DNA from: Bretschneidera sinensis
Taxonomy: Eukaryota > Streptophyta > Magnoliopsida > Brassicales > Akaniaceae
Assembly (NCBI GenBank): GCA_023935145.1
Contig: CM043703.1
Span: 27,117,727 to 27,181,726, forward strand
Length of the DNA stretch: 64,000 nucleotides
Reading direction: 5' to 3'
The position numbers were made by a program, and so were the translations under genes. The notes below the pieces were generated by a model. It was not told the DNA's origin, did no database searches, and saw only the letters and a program-made list of their open reading frames with translations. The stretch's first letter is position 1; each line of letters opens with the position of its first letter. Of the stretch, positions 34,197 through 44,199 are shown one piece after another.

Positions 34197-35459
34197 AAAT
34201 TTATGTTCCTTCTCTAAAAAAATTGGAAAAATTACATTTAGCCACCTATAGTATGGCTTAACCGACACATAAAGACCTAAAGTTTCAAAATATACAGATA
34301 CTCATGGAATATGAATTTTTATATTTAAGAATACAGATATCCCAACCGTTAAATAACTGTTAGTAAAATTTGTTATCTCCCGTCAAACCCCATTACACGT
34401 CAGCATTTTTTAAGAAATATCCCCATAGTACCCTTGACAGATACCTTTCACAACTCAAAGCAAAGTCAGATTCAAAAGCAAAACTGGAGGATTCAACACG
34501 TTTTCAATCTGTATCTTTGAGTAACAAACAAGGGAAATTCATGTACGCTTTCTTTTCCTTTTTGTTTCTTCTTTCACTACCAAAAAAAATTCAGATCTTC
34601 AATGATAAGAATCAGTTTGGCATAGAAACAAAGTGTGTTTATCAATTGTTGTGACAAACTCCATTGATGTATATACTAATGTCCGACTCCACGCGTTTTC
34701 AGCTCAAGCACCACTTATTGTGCCATTTTTTGAGAATAACAATTACATTTCTTTTATCAAAATTAGTATTTTGATTCTGAGCAAAACCCAGGTTTGAGTT
34801 CATCTAAGCAATTTCCAGTTCCACAATACCTGACAAAAAATGTAGACAGGATGTCACCTTGACAGTTTTTTTATATCTTCCTTTGATAACGAAGTAGTAG
34901 TAAAATGGCATAATTAAAACCCAGGCAAACCGCTCCGATCCAAATGCAAAGGCTTCGCCCATTCAATCCCATCTTTTGATTCTTGAACCCACCATCCCTA
35001 AAACCCCTGCGGGGAGAATATGGGGCTAAAGAAGATGGGGGAGTGTATGAATTGTTACTGTCAACAGTCCCGTGAATTCAATAAATTTCTTAAATCAACT
35101 CCCCAGGCCTCTAAAAAATTAATACTCTTTCCTATCTCTCATATATCCATTTTGTAAAAATGTTCAATGATCTTCTCACCACTCGCTTCATATATAGGTT
35201 ATTCCCATATGCTTTCCCAACTTCATATAACTACGTACACATCAGGGGCATCAACTAGAGCTCTGTTCTGATCGATGACATCAGATCTAGGAGAAGAGAG
35301 AGAAAGCGAAGAGAAAGAAAGATAACCAGATTTAGGAGAAATAAGCCGTCCTTGTGGGTATGGAGGGATTCTGTCGCAAGGGGGGTAGAGAGAGAATGTG
35401 TGTGATGAAATGTTGACTTATGGTCCGATAGGATAATTTCAACGGGTGCAACTGAGTCT
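34197..35459. other. Unit 3 tail
   Basis: Full-length tail with the uninterrupted element 2 target (tgtgacaaactccattg near 34649). No gene seen. Confidence 0.65.
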
Positions 35460-35560
35460 TTGTCGCAAATAAATGTATGTAGGAGATTAAAACTCATTTC
35501 TATTTCGTTTTCCCCAAACGGCTATTTAATACCAAGTTTTTTTCAATACTTTCTCAATGA

Positions 35561-35590
35561 TCTTTTTTTTTTTTTTTTTTTTTTTTTTTT
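35561..35590. repeat. Poly-T run
   Basis: About 30 uninterrupted T residues, at a position where copy 3 has about 18 (28168-28188). Replication slippage is the simple explanation. Confidence 0.85.
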
Positions 35591-36446
35591 CGTTTTCTCT
35601 TCACGAGATAAATTTAGTAGAACTAACTATTGAATGACAATGAACAAATCATGAGAACTTTTTTCATGTGAATTTGTATCCTTTATGGTTGTGATTGTCT
35701 TTGTACTGTTAATGGTGAAATGGTGTCACCTTAAACAAAAAGAAAAAAGAAAACTATGATTAAGATTAGACAATTTTCAGAACATCTAAAAAATTTAGAT
35801 TCTGAAAAGAAAAAAAAAAGGTGGAATAATGACGGCTAGTCCCGCCTCGTTCGCACGTATTAATGCATGAACTGTCGTCCAACAACGATTGGTCATCAAA
35901 TTTTGTAGATTCCCTTAACACTAAAATTATAGCCTTGTGGTGCTGCTATTTTTTTATAACCGTAATAGAAAATTAGTAGATCAAAAGCAGGGCCCCATCC
36001 AATCACACGTGCTGCAGGTGAATATGATGTGTCCGACGGAAGGCGACGAATCAAATGCAAAAATGTATATCTCATCAAGCATTTTTCAATGGTATCGATT
36101 TTGTACTTTTTCGACTACCAGTTGACCCGATATTGCAATGTCTCCAGAGGATAAAAAATTTAGTCCATAACCTAATTGATATCGTTTTTTTTTTCTTTTT
36201 TTTGCTTAAGGGACATTTCAAACCTGAAGGCAAGTTTTGTGAGACTTGAGAACTTTCATACACGTACGAGCATATAACAAGAATATGTACGGGAATTACT
36301 TGCAGAAGTAGTGTGTTCAAGGCTTGTTTAAATTATTATCGATAAAGATCGAACAATGACTAGTTTAGATTTGACAATGAATTTGACTAGGCAAATGAAT
36401 ACTCAACTAGGATTCTATATTTTTCTTTAAGGCTTGTAAACTCTTC

Positions 36447-36635
36447 CTATCCTAATTCCTTTGGCTCATCCTCAACATTAAAAGAAATATCTGTCGCATC
36501 TAAGGCTAGACCATCTTGTATATCTTTCAACGTGCACTCATCCTCCGAGGAGAGAGTGCTGATTTCTTCCTTAACCACCACCTAAAGATCCAAACTAAGT
36601 CTCTCTATATGAGACACCACTGAAGAGCTACTCAC
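36447..36635 (-). pseudogene. Relict acidic reading frame, unit 4 copy
   Basis: Minus-strand counterpart of 29041-29229, ending in the TAG at 36447-36449. It reads SSEDECTLKDIQDGLALDATD and FNVEDEPKELG. A TAG interrupts the middle (after RLSLDL). Confidence 0.4.
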
Positions 36636-37409
36636 GTCGACCTCTGAGGAACTAAATGGACTACTACTATATTAAAATAACCAAATAATGGCTATTGGAA
36701 AGCCAACATAATTGCATGTGAGATATTTAACCTTCTAACAGTATTGTGAGCTAAATTATGGTTCTGACATTCCTTATGATGAAATAATGTAAAGGGGGAA
36801 AATTCAATGGATTTTAAGAGGATAGTAGGAATGATGACACAGAGATTCCATATATAAATTGCATTAATTAGATTGCTTCATATTGATAGATTACAATTAA
36901 ATTTCAGATTTTTATTCCATTGTTGACATTCAGCAATGTGGTAGGCTAAACACTATATATACTAATGGCATCGTACAAAGTTTACACAAACAAAATTACA
37001 ATAACTAGAGTTGAACTATGGTCGGGTGCTGATTTACCAAAAAAACAGTTGATGGAATAACATTTATTCTTTGGTTTTCTGGTAAATCATTAATCTGATT
37101 AGAGTTTAATTGTACAAGGATGATGCTAAGATCCTTTAGGATGTATATATTTTAAGCTCACTTAAATAGTTTTCTTTTATTTTCCATGTGATTTATGTCT
37201 TAAGTATCAATTTTATTTACTTTCTCTAATTTTTTTAAGTGACTTAAATGAAAAATACAATAACCGACCACCATTAGTGTGTGGATTTAACCTCCATTGA
37301 GATTCAAAATCATTTTCACCAACTTTCTTATTGTTTGGAAATTGACAAAAATCTTCTTATATATTTTGCCTATCTTTGACTTCATAGATTCATGACCATA
37401 CTTGTGGCT

Positions 37410-37528
37410 ATGTTGCAGCCCAGTAGTTGCCAGAAGTGCAACTGAAATTGCCTACAAATCCGCGCTAGTTTTTTTTGTAAAATTCCGTGGCTAGTTTCTC
37501 ATACAACAGTTTTGATGGTTGCCAGATC
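37410..37528 (+). repeat. Truncated minisatellite, unit 4
   Basis: First monomer and a half of the block, matching 32546-32670, cut at gccagatctgt. Confidence 0.5.
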
Positions 37529-38385
37529 TGTTAAAGCGTGGAGATGTCTAGCTTCAGCAGCCGTTGGTGCCGCGGCTCAAGCTTGGTGCGCCACGACCTC
37601 CAGCAAGTGGAGGAAGTCCTCTTCCAGGTATGCGCCATGGGCCAGGCCTTGGGCGCTGCAGCCTCCAGCAGGTGGAGGTTCTTCCCCTGTTGTGCGCCGC
37701 GGCTTGCCCTGTTCTGAGCCACGGCGCAAGGCACACCTGATACATGTTTTTTAGCACTCTTCAGTTGGTGCGTGGGTTCTGATCAAAACGCACAGGTTCA
37801 TTTAGACTCTTAGAGGGCCATGATTCTTTGGTTCTTGAGATCTAAGGGTTGAGATTGACTCCAAGATTGGTTAAAGAAGTTATTGCTCTATATAAAGGGT
37901 CATTTAGGAGCAATAATAAGGGAGAAAGTGTGCAAGTGCAAAGACACATCACACAAGAAAGAAACAGAAAAAGAAGTCTCATTCTAGGAGTGGCCGGTGT
38001 TGAGAGAGATAGGCTCTCAAATCTTCAAGAGGTGTTCCTAGTGAGAGAGAGTATTCAAGATTGGGGTTCAAAGGCTTTATAATTGGAATTTTCTTGGGAA
38101 AAATTCCAGGGAAACACTTAGTTCTTAGTTCTTATCTCTTTCTTTTCTCTTCTTTCATTCATCAAGAATAGATGGTTCTTGAGGAGGTGTTGCTATAATT
38201 GTAAGAACTCCATTGATTTAGTGCAGAGAGCTCGGAGGAGCTCACGGGGACGTAGGCAAATTGCCGAACCTCGATAACAATTGCTTGTGTTTTCTCTTTT
38301 ATGGTTTGATTCTTGTTCGATCCAAATCATTCTAGATTTGGGTGTTTGAAGGTCACCACCTGGGATTGAGAAGGTGATTTCAACA
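37529..38385 (+). mobile_element. Truncated LTR of the element 1 family at an array breakpoint
   Basis: From about 37550 the sequence aligns with the element 1 LTR: gccgcggctcaag, the TATA box at 37889-37896, gcagagagctcggaggagc, the cgaacctcgataacaattgct block and the end ggtgatttcaaca at 38385. The first 40 or so LTR bases are absent or unrecognisable, and the flanks (agatc left, attac right) do not match. The left flank belongs to unit position about 12090 and the right flank to unit position about 10020, so it sits on a rearrangement. Confidence 0.8.
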
Positions 38386-40437
38386 ATTACAATGTTGTTT
38401 TCCACACTCTAAGATGTCAGCTTTACTAATTATAATAACAACTAACTAAATAAACATTAAGATTAATTATAAAAAAAACCTTTGAGGTTTAGTTTAAATT
38501 AAACTTACATATATTCAGATGTTTTGAAAATTCTAATAGTTTAATTCTTGTCATTAGAAATTTGTTAGCCAGGCTTAAAGAAATAGTACCATCGTTATCA
38601 AATCTGATGTCAATGTACACGTATGAAAGTTATTAGGTAAAGACACAAATGCCTATATTTAACTAACCAATGTATAACAATTCTTTTTTAGTATAAACAT
38701 CATCCTTAAAACAATTTATCAATTGTCCTCTTCAACCCACACGATTTTCCTATCAACATGTTTCTAAAATCAATTAAAAAGATTAGTTTTGACCATGTGT
38801 CATTTATCCCATGTGTTTTTGATAATAACAAAACTTTTACTATGGTTTAAATGATCTACTTAAGTGTTCAAAGTTTTAATTATCTAAGAAATGATCATTA
38901 ATTAAGAGAACCATAGCACCAGAGAAGATAAAGCCAATCTAGCCATCCTTGATGTAAGCCAAGTGCACAATAAAAGCAATCAAGTAAAGGAGGTTAGAAG
39001 ACGAATAAGCTTCAACAAAGTTCTCTCCTTGGAAACGAAGCTGAAAGAAACATCTAACAAGCTTCACAAGAAAAAGAATGACACGAAGGATCACTTTCTC
39101 TAAAGCAAGCATTGAATATCACAAGTTTCAGCCTCTCTTGGGTTTTGACCCTCTCGGAAACAAGTAATCCTCATCAAATGTAAGTTTCTTCAACAATGTT
39201 TTTGGAGTTGACATGTCTTTTAAGTCTTAAAATTAACCATCTCTCTTTTTTCCTTTCTATGAGTTTTTCATGAATTAATTCTCAAAAAAAAAAAAAAAAT
39301 ATCAACAATATAGTATACGTGCTAAATTCTCTAATTCAAATGTTGGTTACTTTTTTAATGATAAATGGATTACATGTTTTGTGTCTATTAGAATGTATGT
39401 TAATTACCTATTTGTGAAAAAAAAAGGTAATAAACCTAATGAGAGTTATAAAAAATTATAATAATGATTTTCTTGAAATGAAAGTGTTATTTTATTGAAA
39501 ATGTCAAGCTTTAAGATTTGAACTTGTACATGCTAAAAGTTTATTCTTTGTCAAGTAAATTTCTCTTTGTTTGTTTTCATGTCTAGGGTTGTTCTTATAT
39601 TGTATTTTATTATTGGGGCTTTTAGGTGTTTCTTATCTTACCCAAATTAATTTTTCTTTCATGAAATTTAATTAAAAATATAGAAATGGTTGACAATTTA
39701 TAGATGTCTTCACCCAGTATTCATGTGTCACATACACAAGCTATATGCTTCATATTATTGCACATTTAGTGTAAATAATTATAATATATAACACATTAAT
39801 GTTTGACAAATCTAAATGAAAAAAATTACAAAATAATAGAGACAAGAATTGGCTTATCAAATGGTAATTATATCCATCACATACACAAGAAACTAAAGAA
39901 AGCAAGAAACATTCTTAAAAAGCTAAAACAAGGATTTTTTTTTTTTTTCTCATTTCCATTCCAGATATAATCTGATTGTGACATTCCTTATGATAAATAA
40001 TATAAATGGAAAAATGTGATTGATTTCAAGTGGATTATAGAAGTGATGATGCTCAGATTCCATATATAAATAGCATTAAATGGATTTCCGAATATTGGAA
40101 GATTACATTCCAAGTCCACATTATTATTCCATTGTCGGCATTCAACAAAGTGTCCAGGTAAACACTATATATACTAATCACATTGTGCCAAAAAAATTAC
40201 ACTAATTGGAGATGACCTCTGGTCAGTTGATGATTTACCAAAAAACAGTTAGGGAATAATAGTTATTCTTTGGTTTTCTGGTAAATCGTTGAACCGGTTA
40301 GAGTTCAGTTCTACAAGAAGATGCTAACACCTTTAAGATATACATGGTTGACAATGGAAGCTATGCCTCCAACTCTGTTCATTTATTTGTTTTTAAACAT
40401 ATATGAAAATATATTTTGCTAAATTAAATATTTTTTC

Positions 40438-41385
40438 TGTTGGAAATCACCTTGACAAGATGCCCAGGTGGTGATCTTCCAAGCACCCAAGTCTAGAATG
40501 ACTTGTAGAAAAAAATACAGCAATCGAACACAAGAACAGAAAATCAAAGAAAGAAAGAAGACAAGCAATTTGTTATCGAGGTTCGGCAGGTTCGGCAATG
40601 TGCCTACCTCCCCGTGAGTTTCTACGAACTCTATGCACTAAATCAATGGTTCTTTACAATTCAGCAACCCTCTCCAAGAAACCTCAAGTTCTTGAAGAAA
40701 CCAAGAAGAGAACTAGAAAGTGATAGACCTATTACAAAGCTTTCTATCAATTCTATACTACCCTCTCTTCTTTACAACCATCCTCACTACAAAGAGTCAC
40801 TCTTGTGTTTTGTGTCTTTGCACTCTCACACAATTCTCTCTTGTATTACATTTGATCTCACACAATGTCACAACAATGATTCTTCTCTCATGTGAAAAAT
40901 GAGGCTAGGGAACCCCTTTTATAGCCATCCACTTCTTGGACATTCTTGTGAGTTAATCTCCACTCTTGGATCTTGATGACCACTTAACCATGGCCCTCCA
41001 CCAATCCTAAGTGGTGCTGTGCGTTTTAACCTTGCATTCACGCACCTAAGAGAAGGCTAAAGCATGCTGTCCATATGTGCCGGCCAGCACTGCAGCTTCA
41101 AGTTTCTGTCCCTTGTGCTATTCCTGCCAGGTTCCAGCACTGCAGCTCCAAGCTGCTGTCCCCTTCACACAACACCCTTCTGCTTGTGTGCGGAAGTGCG
41201 TACACTAGTGTGCATGGCCTTCCCTTGCTCCAAAATGAAGCACACACATGTGTGCAGCCTTCTAACTTGCTGAACTTTGATCCTCCACCTTTGGTTTAGA
41301 CTTTAACCGTCTTTGAACCATACTTGGACCTATTCAAACCTTAACCATGTTTGAACCATGTTTAAACCTTAGACAAATACCAGCA
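40438..41385 (-). mobile_element. Solo LTR of the element 1 family, minus strand
   Basis: 948 bp, from tgttggaaatcacc to acaaataccagca on the plus strand. It has TG and CA ends and a perfect 5 bp duplication ttttc (40433-40437 and 41386-41390). The reverse complement reads tgctggtatttgtctaagg, followed by the same block order as the element 1 LTR. No internal sequence remains, the result expected from recombination between the two LTRs of one element. Confidence 0.9.
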
Positions 41386-41619
41386 TTTTCCTTTAAGTTT
41401 CATGTGATTTTATGTTCCAAGTGTATCAATTTTCTACCTTCTCTATTTCTGTGAAGTGACTTAAAAGAAAATGTCACTAATCGACTACCATTAATTGCCT
41501 ATAGAATTAACCTCTTTCGAGGTTTGCAATCAATTTCACCTCTTTTCTTACTATTTGAGAATTACAAAAGGCTACTTAATTTGTCAATTTGACCTCAAGA
41601 CAGATTCTGACTACACCAG

Positions 41620-41905
41620 TAGCTATGTTGCGTCCCTAATAGTTGGTAAATATATGACCAAGATAGCTTCCAAATCCATGCCCTAGATGGCCTCCAAACA
41701 ACACGTTGGTCGCTAGTGCAACAGTTGCGATGGTTGCTAGATTCATGACCGAGATGCCCTCTAAATATGCACGATGGCCGCTGGTGCTATAGTCGTGATG
41801 GTTGCCAGATACACAATTGAATTTGTCAAATATCCAAGGTCGTGGGTTGTTTGTGCAATACTCGCAATCATGGTAACCAAATCCCCAATCGCGCTAGCCT
41901 CTGAC
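41620..41905 (+). repeat. Diverged minisatellite, unit 5 (clearest periodicity)
   Basis: Successive monomers of about 69-71 bp start at gcgatggttgctagattc, gtgatggttgccagatac and gcaatcatggtaaccaaa. Shared words: gaccgagatg, ctctaaat or caaatat, ggtgctatagtc or tgtgcaatactc. Confidence 0.6.
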
Positions 41906-42175
41906 CAGATCTACCTTTGACATCCATCATAAGCCATATCTGATTTTGCTTTTTCTTTTGAATTTTTTATGTTTTGATTATTTTTGATTATGGTTGTTTC
42001 TAATAGAAAAAAAATATATACGTTTTTCTTGCTTGATTTATAGACTAAGAATAAATTTTGATTTCAAATGTTATTGTTGCAATTATGTTAGAATTAAGAT
42101 TATTATTGTTCGTGATAATTAAGATAAATTGAGTATTTAAATAACTATTTGAGTATTAAGGGTGAATTTGGAGTT

Positions 42176-42989
42176 CCTAAAATTTACTGAATCTGAGTAA
42201 CTTTTACGGATATTATCACCGACACTTTTTCACTTTGACCAATGTTTTAATGTCCCCTTAGGTTTTAAAATCGACTAAATAGGACTTTTTTATTTTAAGA
42301 GTGTTTCCAATAGCCTTTTTTTACCATATTTTCGATCAAATTTGAAATGGTACAGATGTTTTTCACATACACAACACTCACGATAAACTTATATGACTAT
42401 TAAATAGGAAAAAAGTAAAAAATATACTTCTATCTTCTTTATCTTCTCTCTGTTTAGAGTAGAACATTGATTTAAAGAGTGAGAAAATGAAGGAATAAAG
42501 ATGAAGGTATTTTTGTATTTTCACATTTCAACGGTCATATAGTTGACTACGAGTGTCTCATGAGTTGATAGTGAGTGTCGAACGTGTGCAAACACATGAA
42601 AATTGTTTTAAATTTTGTAGAAAATATAATCAAAAGAAGCAGTTGGAACCTATTTGGTCGAATCACTTATTTTAAATAAAAAAACAAATAGAGTGATCAT
42701 TAACCCATTTTATCTTTTCTGGTTTTGGGTAAATTATTATTTTTTCTTTATTTTTTTTCTTTTTATTATGCAAAGTGATTTAGCTAACTTAAATAGTTAT
42801 TCTACCAAGGTTAAGGTATTTATGTTTACTCTATCAATTTTCTGCATCCTCTCTCTTTTTTTTTTTTTTGGAAGGGACAAACTTCAGAGAAACTTTCACT
42901 AACACACCAACATATGTGTGTGAAATTAAATTGTAAAAAATCATCAAACTTCTGAAAGAGCTCCACTTATGAATACAAAGGTTTACTAT
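42176..42989. other. Unassigned spacer and start of a further unit fragment
   Basis: Bases 42176-42640 do not match the unit; I see no reading frame or element ends. From about 42640 (ggttttgggtaaatt, ttaaatagttattct) the sequence again resembles unit positions 11600-11870, so a second partial copy begins here and is interrupted by element 3. Confidence 0.5.
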
Positions 42990-43748
42990 TGATTTCTAGT
43001 GGGGAAAAATATTAATGAAAGTGAGGATTGTTTATCAAAATAAGTGAGAGAGAGAAAGGATTCAATGCGCGACCAGGTCACTTTCCTTAAGGTTTAATTC
43101 ACCCCTCACAGTGCAAGAGGTTACCGAGGAATTTCCCCCAAGATACAATGAAGCTCTGATGTTATTCTACACTTTGCACTTGTGAAGAATAACCCACAAC
43201 AGCTTCTAAGAGTTTATGAATGTATAGCACTTATGTCTGAAAATTTGCAAGATTTTGGACATAAGTAAATCAATATTTGAAAGGAGAAGAAGAAGAAGAG
43301 AGATAACCCATAAAATCTGATTGTAATATGTATTAGATCTATTATGACAGTTAAACACACTTATATAGTGTTGAATGAGTGTGTCTTTCAATTAGAGACA
43401 CCTTGTTTCAGTTTAAAACTGAATTAAACTGAATACCAAATGTTCCTTCACAAATGACACTTCTTTTCACATTTAATTGACAAAACGTTTTGAAAATTCG
43501 AAAACTTTGAACATCTAGTCGGCTAGAGAATGCTTTCAGTCGGAATAAAAAGTTACAGAGAGTTGAAGGAATTTTCTTCTTTCCCTTCAGTCGACTGAAT
43601 ATTTCATACAGTCGATTGTATACACTATCCAGTCGACTGTATCAACTCACAAAAACCAAAATTCATTTTTCTTTTCCTGTTCTCTTTTCCTTTGATTTTC
43701 CTAAATATCCCAAACTTAAAAATCTAGGTTATTTGGAAATCATCAACA
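42990..43748 (-). repeat. Element 3, 3' LTR
   Basis: 759 bp. Carries a gaagaagaagaag run near 43285, a TATA word at 43361-43368 (ctatataa on the minus strand) and the palindromic cagtcgactg cluster at 43516-43640. Confidence 0.88.
43516..43640. promoter_or_regulatory. Palindromic cagtcgactg repeats in the element 3 U3 region (3' LTR)
   Basis: cagtcgactg at 43589-43598 and 43631-43640 are perfect 10 bp palindromes; cagtcgattg at 43610-43619 and ctagtcggctag at 43516-43527 are variants. Spacing is about 21 bp. They lie 110-230 bp into the LTR on its own strand, upstream of the TATA word, where U3 enhancers of plant copia elements stand. Binding by a regulator is inference. Confidence 0.5.
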
Positions 43749-43758
43749 ATACCCCATC
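43749..43758 (-). other. Polypurine tract of element 3
   Basis: gatggggtat on the minus strand stands directly before the LTR start tgttgatg. Confidence 0.65.
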
Positions 43759-44199
43759 ATTTTCAAAATAATTTGACTCGATAAAACCTTGAAAACTGAT
43801 TTTTATCATCCAATAAAGTTCATGCACAAAATGAAGATGTCTTTGCGACTTGAATCTTCAGTTAGTGAAAATACATCAAAGTTAAACAGAATATATGGTA
43901 GTATAATACTTTAAACCAAAAATTCTATTTGTTTAAACAAACATGTCTAACATACGAGACTTCTCCTCTTAGAATTTACCAGAAATTATTACCGACACTT
44001 TTGAAAGGCTTGTGTCATGTATCTTATATCATGAGTGCTCTAGAGTCAACACTGTCACTAGATAAGCTTATCAAGTATGTTCCATAATTTATTATACCAA
44101 AGAAAATCTTTTATAAGCTTATTAAGAACTCACAGTTCACCTACACTTTATCATTACGGTTCCAAGTATCATAACTCTTGGGATGGAAATATAAATCTA

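Larger units (their letters stand above)
28070..35459 (+). repeat. Tandem macro-unit, copy 3
   Basis: About 7.4 kb, collinear with copies 1 and 2 except that about 1.77 kb with the Mutator-like element and hairpins is missing. The junction near 28065-28086 (gagtctttgtcgtaaataaatg) blends the two sides of a short imperfect direct repeat seen intact in copy 2 at 19742-19761 and 21510-21531. The tail is full length, unlike copy 2. Confidence 0.9.
35460..37528 (+). repeat. Tandem macro-unit, copy 4 (broken)
   Basis: Begins with the same deletion junction as copy 3 (tttgtcgcaaataaatg), so the two share that event. At about 36763 it jumps from attatggtt to ctgacattccttatg, skipping about 2.57 kb present in copy 3 (29357-31932), MITE included. 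It ends abruptly inside the minisatellite at 37528, where an LTR fragment follows. Confidence 0.88.
38386..42175 (+). repeat. Tandem macro-unit, copy 5 (older, partial, MITE-free)
   Basis: Aligns with unit positions about 10020-12600 but with many more differences than copies 1-4 show among themselves. It has no MITE: aagtcttaaaattaacc at about 39221-39238 spans the site. A stretch of about 390 bp at 38780-39165 is extra; it contains tgtttttgataataacaaa, a phrase common near some plant LTRs, but I cannot classify it. A solo LTR lies at 40438-41385. Confidence 0.8.

Noticed and set aside
41064..41299. Overlapping 69-74 codon frames with several Cys residues near 41064-41299
   Set aside because: Inside the solo LTR of the element 1 family, minus orientation; the frames are antisense to the LTR and not conserved.
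43060..43200. gaagctctgatgtt in the element 3 LTRs as a primer site
   Set aside because: It lies inside both LTRs, not next to one, and matches initiator-Met tRNA only over a few bases.
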